Positions 1-12,216 of a stretch of DNA of 64,000 nucleotides are shown piece after piece (the stretch's first letter is position 1; each line of letters opens with the position of its first letter). The notes below the pieces were generated by a model, which worked only from the letters and a program-made list of their open reading frames with translations, made no database searches and was not told the DNA's origin. Origin of the DNA: Bretschneidera sinensis (Eukaryota; Streptophyta; Magnoliopsida; Brassicales; Akaniaceae); the NCBI GenBank assembly GCA_023935145.1, contig CM043700.1, positions 34,947,120 to 35,011,119 of the forward strand, given 5' to 3'. Position numbers and translations under genes: made by a program.

Positions 1-1690
1 GGAGACTCTTAAGCTGTACTTGTGGATAAAGATGAGATGTCCCTACCGTTGGATTAATTTAACCAAAATATATATACTATCTTTAAAAATAATAGATTGA
101 ATGAGATCACCTTTAAAAGCTGTATACTTACACCAATTTACCTACAAAATAAAAAACTACACTGTATTTGTTGTCAATATGTGAGGAAAGGGTGAATTGT
201 CTCTATCATGGCAATAGATTAGAGTACAACATTGTGAATATCAATACGTTATATAATATTATTTCAACGATGTGGATTTTTTTTTTAATTTAAAGAAATA
301 ATTTTTAAATATTTGAATGATAACATCAATATAAATTTTAAATTAAAAATAATATCATTAAAAAATTTATCAAAATTATAAACAAAATTTTCAGTCAATA
401 AAAAACATAAATATCCTAATATTTTGAAATTGTTTGGGGTGGATATACAACCATCGTTATTTGATAAGCCTTTTGCATGATACCGAATTAGTAGGCACAT
501 GCTTTCAAAAAAAAAAAAAAGTAGGCACACCATCCGCACAAAGCAAGCTTATGTGGAGTGCTTGCCAGTTGATGCATCCTTTAGATGCTTGACTTGATGC
601 ACGTTTTCTTTTGTAGTTTCCTAGCAAATTAGTACTACTTTTAGACAATGTGACCTCTGTTATATTGGCTGATTTTGATCTAAATTTGGCTTCGGATTTG
701 ATAGGAACAGAAAAAATCAATTCTCCAAAGGCCTTTTTCAGTTGTGTCAGACTATTGAAAAGATGAATAAAGTGGGTAATTTGATTGGCAGTAGCAATCA
801 TGAAAAAACCATATAAATTTTAATCAAATTAAATTAATTTTTATTAAATAAAAATTAAAAAATCAATTAATAATTAATTTGATTTGATTAAAATTTTAAT
901 AAATAAACTCCAATGTGGTTTGCTAATAAATATACCACCTTTGGGCTTCGGAAAATGCCTTAAAAGGAGTTATTTTTCTATGATTTTATTTTATTTTTTG
1001 CTCTATCCATCTGGGCCAACAATTCCTCCTAGGCTTGGGATGGGTCTCCACCCTACCGTCCATCTCAGACTACAAGTTAGGTCTAATATTTTTTTTTGGA
1101 GAAAAATTCTGATCTTTAAAATATAAAAAATATTTTAATTTACGTTTATTGATTTTTTAACTACATAAATTGTTGTAATATTTTTTTTTACTGATTTCAA
1201 CCAATTTTCATCATTAAATTATATTTGTAGAATATACAACAATAAGAGTAAAATTATTTTAAAAATATGCTTCGGGTATAAACTCTACCTCTCTTGATAC
1301 ATATGTGTTCTACAAGTGATTTAACCGTAAAAATTGATCAAAACTGATCAGAAAAAAACATTATAATAATTTATATAATTAGAAGTTTAATAATAACAAA
1401 TTAAAACCACAATAGTAAATTAAACATTTGTGAAATCTGCAATTTTTTCCCCTTCTTTAATAGAAGTTATATAGTTAGGTCTACAACTTTGGGTCTGACA
1501 AGCAGAGACGCACCTAAGCGGAGAAATTTGATCTTTTTTTTCTTCAAATTTTAGAACGGTGCCGTATTCATCAATTCCTAAATCATAACTTCCGGTTCTA
1601 ATCTTAACTTTGGGCTAAAAGGCTCATATTTAATATTCATCCAATTGGATCAAGACCCAGAAACAATTATTGCTCGTTAAGAAAATGGGA
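1..1690. other. AT-rich intergenic DNA upstream of the kinesin gene
   Basis: No supported gene. Short open frames here lack recognisable domains and sit in low-complexity AT-rich DNA. An imperfect inverted repeat of AT-rich sequence lies at about 811-900, where the left arm (AATCAAATTAAATTAAT) is mirrored by the right arm (AATTAATTTGATTTGATT), as in a small fold-back or MITE remnant. The base composition and poly-A/poly-T tracts are typical of plant intergenic DNA. Confidence 0.6.
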
Positions 1691-1849
1691 GCGTTTGATT
1701 CGAACACGTCGACACGATGATTCGGGACTCATCTCCAGCCGATCAGAGCACCCTCGGGCTTTCCAATTCAAAATCTTGTGCTTTCAGGTGCGCGTACAGC
1801 ACGGGGAAAAAACGAAATACATAAAAGAAATAAAGTATCCGTTACATTT

Positions 1850-2777
1850 CCTTCTCTCTCTCTTTCTCTCTCCGTTTCAATCCAAAACAAGCAAAACCCT
1901 GACAAATTTCTCTCCCATTCTCTCGGATTTATCTACAAACCGTAATGCACAGTAACTTGATCTTTACTTGATTGCCTGTGCTTATATTGCGTCGTCTCTC
2001 GCTGCGTTCTTGATTTCCCGGCGGTCTTCAAGAACTCACACGAGTCTCTCTGCCACTGAAGTTTTCAACGCTTGCATTTCACTGTAAGTGACGCATTTTC
2101 TTTGATTCTTGTCGATTCTTGTTCTTTTTTTCTTTCTTTTTTCAAACTACTTCAGGTATTTTTGTTGGATTGTAAAAAACTAAAAAGAAAAATACGTAAG
2201 CCTTTTAAGCTTTGCAAGTTTGCTATGTATCCAGTTCGGTGCAATGTTACTCTTTTTTTTATTTTCTGTTTTATGATTCTTATTTCTGGTAGTTGTATGT
2301 ATGGATGGTGAAGATTGAGTTTAAAGAAAAAAAGTTTGTTCAGGTGAACTATTAGAATTAACATTTTCATGTTTTCGTATTTCTTGAAGGCTTATCCATG
2401 ACGTTTTCTGTTTGCCTGATTGCATCTGATTTCTTCATGCTATGGATTGAGGCTTAGGGTTTGTTTGGAAAGAGAAATTGAGATTTAACTTAGAGGTCCT
2501 AGATACATTTACCATTTTCCCCAAATTAAATGCGGTTAATACTGCAAATTTGCAATACAACTTCAGCTGCTGAATTTGAATCATGTTGAAATTTTAGATT
2601 TTCAATGGTATTATATGCTTTTTTAGAATTGGAAATCTCAATAATGATAGTACCAATTTTTGAGCCCTGTGGCATTTTCTTTCAAGCCAGTGGGTTAATA
2701 ACAATATCTAGAAGTTAGAGAGTTTAGTTAAAACCAATTTGTAAAATCCTAATGCTAGGGAATAATTAGTAGAGAAG
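1850..2777 (+). promoter_or_regulatory. Probable 5' UTR of the kinesin gene with a leader intron
   Basis: A pyrimidine-rich CT stretch at about 1850-1880 is typical of plant transcription starts. A strong donor (ACT|GTAAGT, GT at 2084) follows, and no upstream ATG opens a frame into the kinesin. A 5' UTR intron from about 2084 to an acceptor shortly before the ATG at 2778 is therefore likely; the exact acceptor is not clear. Two AACGG cores (1555-1559 forward, 1839-1843 reverse) resemble the core of the mitosis-specific activator (MSA) element bound by MYB3R factors. Neither matches the full consensus. Confidence 0.4.
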
Positions 2778-5700
2778 ATGGTGGGGACACCAGCCACTCC
2801 GTCATGTAAGATACTGAGAACCCCTTCAGCTACCCCGGGCAACTCAAAAGTTCGTGAGGAGAAGATACTAGTTACGGTTCGGATGAGACCACTTAGCAGG
2901 AAAGAACAAACCATGTATGATCTTATCGCATGGGAATGCCCAGATGACCAGAAAATCGTCTTCAAGAATCCAAATTATGAGCGGTCTGCAACCATGTACA
3001 CATTTGGTATATCTCTCATTTCTTCTGTTCAAGTCGTTGCTTTCAACAGATATGAGGTTTTGTGAGTAAATTTTGATGACATTGACCTAAGTTGTCTAAT
3101 ACTGTAATAGCAAGTTCATTTTGGGGGCAGGGGGGGTTCTTTGAGAAGCACTTGTTGGTTTCTTGATTTTCAAACTCTTTACGTCTGACAGACAAAGTTT
3201 TTGATCCCACCTGCTCAACTCAAAAAGTTTACGAAGAAGGGGCTAAGGATGTTGCACTTTCTGCTCTAACAGGAATTAATGGTAATATATTCATATAAAC
3301 ACTTTTCAAGTTTGTTTCTATGCTTCCTTTCATGAAGCTTTTAGTTTTTCTCCGTCTAGGGAAATCTAAAGTTGTACAATTTTCTTCTTCTTGCAGCAAC
3401 CATTTTTGCATATGGGCAGACTAGTAGCGGTAAGACATTTACCATGAGGGGCATCACTGAAAATGCTGTTAAGGACATCTATGAACACATAAAAAACGTG
3501 AGTTTACTTTAATTCATACTATTTCTAGTTATGCATTTCCTTTTTTGGGATCCCCAATCATATTGCTCCATTAGATAGTATATGGGCCAAGTTTTGGGTA
3601 CGAGAATGTGGCTCTTAAATCAAGATGAATTTTGTAATATCCTGTGACATAGTTTGGAGGAAAATTTTCATCCATGAAGACCTAATGAATTTTTAATTTT
3701 CTTTTTGAATCTGATAATATTAGATATTTACTATTTATTCTAGCCTGGGGCAGCAGGGTTCATTACAAAAGTTTTTTTATGTAAATATTTCTTTTCATGT
3801 TAAATTATTTCAATATCACAGACCCATGAAAGGGATTTCGTCTTGAAAATATCTGCTTTGGAGATCTACAATGAGACAGTGGTAGACCTTTTGAATCGCG
3901 ATTCTGCTTCCCTTCGGCTTTTGGATGATCCTGAGGTATAAAAAATTTCCAAGGAATTTTCAGATGGATTGTTTTTAACATACATATATATGTGTGTATA
4001 TGTATATATATGTGTGTGTGTAATCTAAATGTATTTTTGGAATGCAGAAAGGAACCATTGTGGAAAAACTAGTTGAAGAAGTTGTTCAGGACAGCCAACA
4101 TTTAAGGCACTTAATTGGCATCTGTGAAGGTAATTTTGCAATTATATGTCAGTTTTACTTTATGCGGAATTTGGGTATGTCATCTCCCATGTTTTCTTCA
4201 ATTAATATCCCAGCAGCACACATTTAAAGAAAAATATAATGGCCAGCTGATTGGCAGAGTCCACAATGCATTCATGCTTATAAAAGGGATCACATAATCC
4301 AGGCACTTGATCTCTTGTCCCTTTTGTGCCAAATATGTGTTGTATTTTTTAACAAACTTATCTATTGAGTGTCTAGAGATGTATTTGTGGGTATAATTTT
4401 TTTTCTTAACTAGTTTTTGCTTAGATGACATATATTGTATCTTTTTTCGTTTTTATATGCCTAAAAGTTAAAAAATTGCTTCTGCAGCTCAAAGGCAAGT
4501 GGGAGAAACTGCTCTCAATGATAAAAGCTCAAGATCACATCAGATTATTAGGCTGGTAAGCTTAACTAATGATGGATCTTTTACTGGTGTTTCTCTTGAC
4601 ATCATCTGCATTGCTCATCCATTTTGTTCAGCTTCTCTTATAAGTTGTGCCTGTTTCTTTCTTTTGTTCCGATTAAACATGGGATCGCGAGTATGATAAA
4701 AAATTTTTATCAAATGAGTGATAATTTTATCCATTTGCTTACTTCATACATATATTTCACTCTTCTTTTGTTATGTCAATTATATAGATAGCCCCATTCC
4801 CCCCCCCCTCCCCCCAATCGAATGTGGTGTATTTTGTAGCATCAGGAACAACATGCATGTGGCTAACATCTTACGCTCTTATATTCCAGACCATCGAGAG
4901 TAGTCTTCGGGAAAAGACTGGGTGCATGAAGTCTTTCTTAGCAAGTCTGGTATGTTCGTTATGGATTTCTTTTCTTTCAAGATTTCTTGATAATGAACAA
5001 CAGTTTAGCAGACATTATGCTTTAATGTTGCAGAATCTTGTTGACCTTGCTGGAAGTGAACGTGCCTCTCAAACAAATGCAGATGGTACAAGATTGAAGG
5101 AAGGCAGTCATATTAACCGGAGTTTGTTGACGCTCACAACAGTGATAAGAAAGCTGAGGTCAGCTAGCGCAAAAGGCTCAGACATCATAATTTAAATACA
5201 TCATGACTTCAGCTTATTTTGCAATGTAGTTATATTTTCAAAGTCATCATGACTATACAAGCATTGTTCAAATTGCTTTTTGATGTGCAAGAAGCATAAA
5301 TCATGAAATGTTACTCACGAGAAACTTATCAAAGCTCTAGGATAAACTTTATATTTTATTAGTGTCACTTACATAGCATGGGAAATTGTTGAAATACTGA
5401 AAGTTTAATACACGTCTGAACGACAGGGTGCTCGTGGTGATCGAACTGGAAGGTAGAATTTATGAATTCTGATTATGTTATCAGAAGTTCTTCCTATTGA
5501 ATGGCTAATAGATTTCGATCCAATGGAATGTCTTAGTAGGAGCCAGAAATGACATGTCTCTCTCTCTCTCTCTCTCTCTTCTTTTCTCCTGATGTATCTT
5601 TTGTATGCTAATACTTCACATTGCATCTTGACATTTAGAAAATGTTAACTCAATGTTAAATTGATGAAATTTTAAGATTTGTTATCTTACTAAGCTATTC

Positions 5701-8700
5701 TACTTGCAGTGGTGGAAAAAGAATTGCTCACATACCATACAGAGATTCAAAACTTACACGAATTTTGCAGAACTCGTTGGGGGGAAATGCTCGAACAGCA
5801 ATTATATGCACCATGAGCCCAGCTTTAAGTCACGTGGAGCAAACAAGGAATACACTTTCATTTGCAACTAGTGCAAAGGAAGTTACCAACAATGCCAAAG
5901 TAAATATGGTATGCTATCTGAGAAGATATGCTTCAATAAATGAAATATATGTATGTGGGTGTCTATAAATTGCTGGATTTAAACATGTTATGCTATCTGA
6001 GAAGATATGCTTCATCTGATGAAAAACGTTGCTGGATTTCTTGATGGCACTTACAGTAACCCTTTGCATTCACTTTCGAGATCCTATTGTATTTCTGCAC
6101 TCTTAAAGTAGCATTTCATTGTGTAACTGATAGAAATAGTTCTGTAAGCTGTGGTGGATTGTCCAGTGCCAGACCAATTTAGCTTTGAAAACTGAGAATG
6201 TGCTGATGTTTTTTTGGGAAGTGTACCTCTGTTTTTTATCAGTAGAAACTAAATTTAGTCAGTGTTACAATCAAGGAGATCAGATTATGCTGCATCTGGA
6301 AACTACTTTCCGGAAAGACTTTTAGAGCCCATCAGAATTATCTCTAGAGGTCTAGTTATGGGCCTTAGCAAACACATTTTTCATCTGCTTGGCACTTTCT
6401 AAACATGATTGCTAGGCTGATCTAGGCATGGCTAGGATGTAGTTCTTAGAAATATTACTTTCTTGCAACATCTGAGATTGACCTGTTTCAGCCACCTTGC
6501 TCAAACCACAAAAGAGAAAATGAAAAATCACATAGCTAAACCCTGGTTAACTCCTGTAGAAAATCAGGTAACTTTTGTTTTCTCTAGAGATTACTTGGAT
6601 GGTGATACCCTAGTAATTTTGTAGCGAACTGATCATTTGAGCACCAAGGAAATCAAGAACTGAGTTGCCAAGGCTTTTAGAAGTCATTCTTTCTTGGATC
6701 TGGCTAAATATAATACCTAGACAAGCCTTTCTACCTGCCTTTTGTGTCTATGGAACAGATATGATGCATACATAAGTACAAACACATTTGTATTAATGGA
6801 TGTGTATAAGTGATTGTAGGTTTTAACATAAGGAAAAAAGAAAGAAAGAAAATGTAGATTTGTTGACAGTAGCAAAGTATATATTGTTTTCATGCTGGGC
6901 CATCTATGCAGTCATGTTACTCATGTTGATGCCTCATATACTTGTTTTACAGACTACTTTAATCATAAACCTGCTTATGTTGGGATGGATTTGTGCTACA
7001 GGTTGTCTCAGACAAGACACTAGTGAAGCATTTGCAGAAAGAAGTGGCCAGACTTGAGTCAGAGCTACGAAGTCCAGAGCCTTCATCCTCTTCATGCTTA
7101 AGGTCTCTTCTATCAGAAAAGGAAATGAAAATCCAACAGGTATACTTGTTTTAAATAATGTAACAAGGGCTTTTCTTCATCCTAGGAGTTTATTTGAAAC
7201 TAATTTTTTGACAAATTAGGTATAGACACCCTTCCAGATACTTGAATAGAAAATTTTAAATATGTTCCCCTATATAAGATATTAGAAATATCCAAGACCT
7301 CTTTTTTTAATAGGTTATTAGCTGCTAGGAAATCTCTAGAAGTCAACTAGAGATCCTCTAAATATTTCTTAGCAAGGCGTAAAATGGTGCATTTGCTGCC
7401 ATACTTATTTTGAATAGGACTACGATCCTCTCCATATACTTGAATAGAAAATTTTAAATATGTTCCCCTACATAAGATATTAGAAATATCCAAGACCTCT
7501 TTTTTTAATAGGTTATTAGCTGCTAGGAAATCTCTAGAAGTCGACTAGAGATCCTCTAAATATTTCTTAGCAAGGTGTAAAATGGTGCATTTGCTGCCAT
7601 GCTTATTTTGAATAGGACTACGATCTTCTCCATTTAAAAATTTAAATAGAGATCAAGTTCATAGTGAGATAGAATGTTATCATGAAAATTTTGAATTTAA
7701 ATATTCTTCATTTAATGATGTGTCATTCAATCTCATCATAAACTTAACTTCATTTCAATTCTCAAATAGAGAGGACCGTGATACTTTTGAATAAGCTCTT
7801 TGATGCAAATTAGGAAAGAAAATATATATTATTTTGAAAATTTGAGATTATCTCATAATTACAATAATTTTGGAAATCAAGTAGTATTATTTTAGGAAAT
7901 TGAGATTTAGGTAGTTAGATATTTATTAAGATTTAATTTATTTTCTTATTTAAATTATGTTTGTTGCCTATACGAACACTTTACTAGTGTATTTAGACTG
8001 GAATTATGAAATAACTAAAGAATTTTGATAGTTTCTTTCCTTCTCCCTAATTCTTCACCTTTGTCTCCTTTCTTTTCTAATTCTTTCCTCTTATTTGTTA
8101 ATCTTCTCTTTGATTCTATCTGTTTCTCTCCCCTTTTCTTCCCCTCTTTTGCCTTATCCCTCTGTTTCTTATTTTCTTTTTACTTGTTCTACATCACTTT
8201 TTTTGATACATGTATGTGGAATATCACAAAACCATACTAAATATGCACAACTCTCTGTCTCTGCCATTGATCCCATATAATTTTGCATTGGTTCTGATGA
8301 ATTAAATTCTGATCCTTAGCTTAATCTCCAGGCCAGAAACTACAATGAAATAGGATGTATGCTATTTTGATTATCAAAATAAAATACGGTTTCATCTTAT
8401 AAATTCATTATCAACTGAAAGAAAAAGGATGAAAATGTTCTGAAGCAATCACATTTGTGTATTATTTGAAATTGAGTACTTTCTACCATATATATGTACT
8501 TTTGATTTGACAAACTAATTTGCAGATGGAGAAGGAAATGAAAGAACTGAAACGTCAGAGAGATCTTGCACAAGCCCAACTTGAACTAGAAAGAAAATCA
8601 CACAAGGAGCAGAAGGTACTTTCACTATAACAATTATATCTATTTCAGTTCCAGTGTTTAACTTATATCTTATCATGCTTTCAGGGGTCAAACCAATGTG

Positions 8701-11014
8701 GGCCTTCTTCTCAAGTAGTCAGGTGTCTTTCTTTTCCTGTTGAGAATGAATTAGTTTCAGGTAAACCCACCCAAGAAACTCGAACAAGAAATTCAGCTCA
8801 AAGGCAGTCGATGTTGAGGCAGTCAATTACTTCTACAGATCCATCCATGCTTGTGCATGAAATTCGAAAGCTTGAGCAGCGACAGAGGCAGCTGGGTGAA
8901 GAAGCAAATCGAGCACTTGAAGTTCTTCACAAGGAGGTTACTTCCCACAGGCTTGGGGATCAACAAACTGCTGAAACAATAGCAAAATTGTTGTCTGAAA
9001 TTAAGGACTTGCAAAAAGTAAGCTCTATTTCTGAAGAAATTGTGATTGGAGATCAGGCCAACTTGAAGGAAGAGATTACTCGATTGAACTCTCAAGAAAG
9101 CACTATTGCATCCCTAGAGAGGAAGCTTGACAATGTTCAAAAATCTATTGACATGCTAGTGTCATCTTTTCCAAGTAGCGAGGAGACTCCTGATTATAAG
9201 ACCCGAATGAAGAAGAACAAAGTCCTTCCTTTCCGCTTGAGTAATAGTGCAAACATGCAAAATATAATACGGGCTCCATGCTCACCTTTATCATCATCAC
9301 GGAAGGTAATGGAATATGAGACTGAGAACAAGGTCCCTGAGAACAATCATATGGTTTCTCCTAGTGGTACACTGTCAGAGTCATTTAGATATACTCCAAA
9401 GAGTGATGAAAATCGTAGCTGTAATTCATCAAGGGAGGGAACTCCTGCTGCACGACAAGCAAACTCAGTTAATGTGAAAAAGATGCAGCGTATGTTCAAG
9501 AATGCAGCTGAGGAGAACATACGCAGCATTAGATCTTATGTTACTGAGTTAAAAGAACGAGTGGCGAAACTTCAATACCAAAAGCAGCTTCTTGTTTGCC
9601 AGGTGAGAACCACTTTCACATGTCATCCAATTTCCTTAATTTTTATTTATTACTCACACCCCCATAAAGCATTCATAATTTCTGTTCAATCAAAGGAAGA
9701 TAATTAATGAGCAATATATGCTACATTGATCTCAATTTGGAAGAAAGTCCAGCTGTTGAGATAACTGCTTGGTTGATAGAGCTTCTCTTTCCTTTTTTTT
9801 TCTTTTTTTTCCCTTTCCTGCCCTTCAGTTTGATAATTGCATGTCCTGGATCCGCTATGCACTCTATTAGTATCATATTGTTATTAAGAATATTGCATCG
9901 TTTATGGTTCTAGTTGCATGTAAGAAGGACCTCTTGAATTCACCATAATCCAAATTATAAGCTTCGGTTTCTTGGCCTCCGATAATCTAATGATGGTACT
10001 ACAGGTTTTCTAATAAGTAGTATGCTGCTGGGTATCTCTATGTAATAGATGCAATAAGGTACTTGGATTGTTGTTCTTCCTTCTTGGTATTGGTTCTGCC
10101 TGCCATAGAGTGTTGGACACTTGACATGCTCTAATAATCAAACTAAATGATTTCTTTTATTACTATCTAATAATAGTAGACATCAGAGAGTGGACCAAAT
10201 TTCAAATTAATTTTGAATTGTGATAGCATTCACTTGTACAAACAGTCATCTGAACATTTTCTGTTTTTATTCCATATATTCTATTAGGTGTTGGAACTGG
10301 AGGCAAATGAAACTGCTACTGCTGAGACAGGTACTATTGATCAATCTCCCATGCCATGGCCCCTAATTTTTGAAGACCAGAGAAAGCAGATTATCATGTT
10401 ATGGCATCTGTGCCATGTTTCAATTGTTCACCGTACACAATTCTACTGGTTATTCAGAGGAGATCCAGCTGATCAGATCTATATGGAAGTTGAGCTTAGA
10501 AGGTTGACGTGGTTGGAGCAGCACTTGGCTGAGCTTGGCAATGCAAGCCCAGCACTCTTAGGTGATGAACCTGCAAGCTACGTGTCATCAAGGTAATATG
10601 TAGTTCTATTGGTTTTCGTTCTCCTTTTCTCTTTGATGTTTTTGTTATCAATTGCTGATGCATATTGTTGCCTGGTCTTGAAGCAGTATTAAGGCACTTA
10701 AGCAAGAAAGGGAATATTTAGCTAAGAGAGTGAGCTCAAAACTAACAGGTGAGGAAAGAGAACTGCTTTATCTGAAGTGGGATGTTCCACCAGTTGGGAA
10801 ACAGAGGAGGCTGCAACTGGTGAACAAATTGTGGACAGACCCTCACAACATGCAACATGTGCAAGAGAGCGCCGAAATTGTTGCTAAACTTGTTGGCTTC
10901 TGTGAATCTGGTGATCTTGCTAGCAAGGAGATGTTTGCGCTGAATTTTGTTTCTCCTTCTGATAAGAAGACATGGATGGGCTGGAATTTCATATCAAACC
11001 TGTTACATCTATAA
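2778..11014 (+). CDS. TES: Kinesin-7 family cytokinetic motor, TETRASPORE/NACK2 type
   Basis: Plus-end kinesin of the NACK group. Family members activate the NACK-PQR MAP-kinase cascade at the phragmoplast and are needed for cell-plate expansion and male meiotic cytokinesis. Coding exons: 2778-3006, 3192-3281, 3397-3497, 3822-3935, 4048-4129, 4488-4555, 4890-4949, 5034-5158, 5710-5908, 7002-7139, 8526-8615, 8685-9602, 10288-10592, 10687-11014. Every junction is GT-AG and the sum is 2847 nt (948 aa), close to Arabidopsis TES. The motor domain is N-terminal: P-loop GQTSSGKT at about residues 113-120, SSRSH switch I at 219-223, DLAGSE switch II at 252-257. A coiled-coil and linker region follows (about 357-738), then a DUF3490-type C-terminus containing [17 protein letters not shown]. 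The N-terminus has several TP sites, possible CDK targets. The C-terminal residues resemble TES more than HINKEL/NACK1. Intron 10 (about 1.4 kb) carries repeats. Confidence 0.95.
7235..7634. repeat. Tandem duplication of a ~198-bp unit in kinesin intron 10
   Basis: The stretch starting with ACTTGAATAGAAAATTTTAA near 7239 recurs near 7437 with only scattered substitutions. It runs through a shared block ending in TGAATAGGACTACGATC. The period is about 198 bp and the copies are adjacent. A third, shorter trace of the unit end follows at about 7612-7632. It is non-coding and lies wholly inside the intron. Confidence 0.85.
7806..8275 (+). mobile_element. Degenerate LTR fragment in kinesin intron 10
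   Basis: Sequence from about 7806 (AGGAAAGAAAATATATATTA) resembles the polypurine tract and LTR start at 32205-32230. The following CT-rich stretch (CCTAATTCTTCACCTTTG near 8047) resembles the LTR tails at about 26075 and 32490. A middle segment with GCCTATACGAACACTTT parallels GCCTATATAAGCACCTTT of those LTRs. It appears to be a decayed relative of the LTR element found in the SAC3 intron. No flanking target duplication could be defined. Confidence 0.5.
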
Positions 11015-12216
11015 ACAAATAACTTTGTCACTAAAATTAGTTGGATATAGGTGGATTTTGTCAGACTAGCTTGCATCATCTGCACCCAGCATAATAATTC
11101 TGTGGGTGCTGTGTAATTAGAAATGAAAATTAGATGTTGTATTAGCTGCAGCAGAAGCAAGAAGATGTCAGTAGATTTAGGTGATCCCCCGGGTTGGTCT
11201 ATGGCAATGACGACGACTACTACTACTACTCTTTTTTTGTTAATCTAATGTAACCATTTTTTGTTTTTCTTTTGTCAATTTAATGGATTTTATTACTTAG
11301 TAATTAGTTGTTTGTGGAAAAACTTAACACAGAATAATGAAATTTTCCTAAAATACTTGTTTATTTAGAAGAAAACTAAAACTTAAAAGGAAAATAAAAA
11401 AAAAATTAATTACATAATAATATATTGTTTGTGAAAGACTTATTTATATAGGGTAGTGTATTATAAATCTAATTTAAACATTCAATTAGATAAAAAAAAT
11501 ATTTTAAATTTTAATGGATTCAATTAAATTGCATTAATTGTTACTGAAAATTTTGTTCATATAAAGTAATGAATTTTAAATCTAAATAAATATTTAAATA
11601 GATGAAAAATATATTCTTCATTTAATTCTTATCAATTATTTTATTTTTTAATTTAGTGAATTTAATTATATAATAATTATTTAAAAAAGCTTGCTCACAT
11701 AAAGTAAGTTTTTTTTTTGTAAAAGGTCTTTTTTATTTAGAGTACAATTAAAAAAATGATCATATAAATTTAAATTTAAATTAATTTAATTATATAATAA
11801 TTTGTTTTTAGAGATTTTGTTTATATAGAATAGTAAATTGTTTGTAAAAACTTATTTACATAAGAGTGTATACTAATTCTACGAGGAATCAATAGTAGTC
11901 ATCTGGTCAGTGATTAATCGTTAATTATCATTTTTTTTTCAAAAGAAGATACACAATTTTAAAAAAAATAAAAGAAAAAGAAAAGACAAAACAAAACAAG
12001 AGAAGGAAAACAAAACAGGGTGAGAAAGAAGAGGGCATATTAGTATATTTAACTTGGTCTGTTCAATTAGCAATCGCTAACGCTTTACCCTAAAAAACCC
12101 TTTGCTTCTCTATCAGAAAGAAGCCAAACTCTCCAATTCCCTATCTGTGATTCTGTGTTAACAAACTACCGAGAAGCTTACAAGAAAAAAACACATCAAA
12201 TACAAAGAAGCTAAAA
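11015..12216. other. Kinesin 3' UTR, AT-rich spacer and eIF3k promoter/5' UTR
   Basis: After the kinesin stop a (ACT)n-like run occurs at 11213-11230 in the probable 3' UTR. About 11.3-12.0 kb is AT-rich, repetitive and without recognisable genes. Just upstream of eIF3k (about 12086-12105) is TACCCTAAAAAACCC, similar to the telo-box motif common in promoters of plant translation genes. The leader to the ATG is A-rich. Confidence 0.5.

Noticed and set aside
4801..4816. Poly-C tract as a regulatory element
   Set aside because: A C-rich homopolymer in kinesin intron 6, a region of simple sequence with no further support.
8811..9707. 298-aa frame as a separate gene
   Set aside because: It is kinesin exon 12 read past its donor; the exon starts at 8685 and joins exons 11 and 13 in frame.
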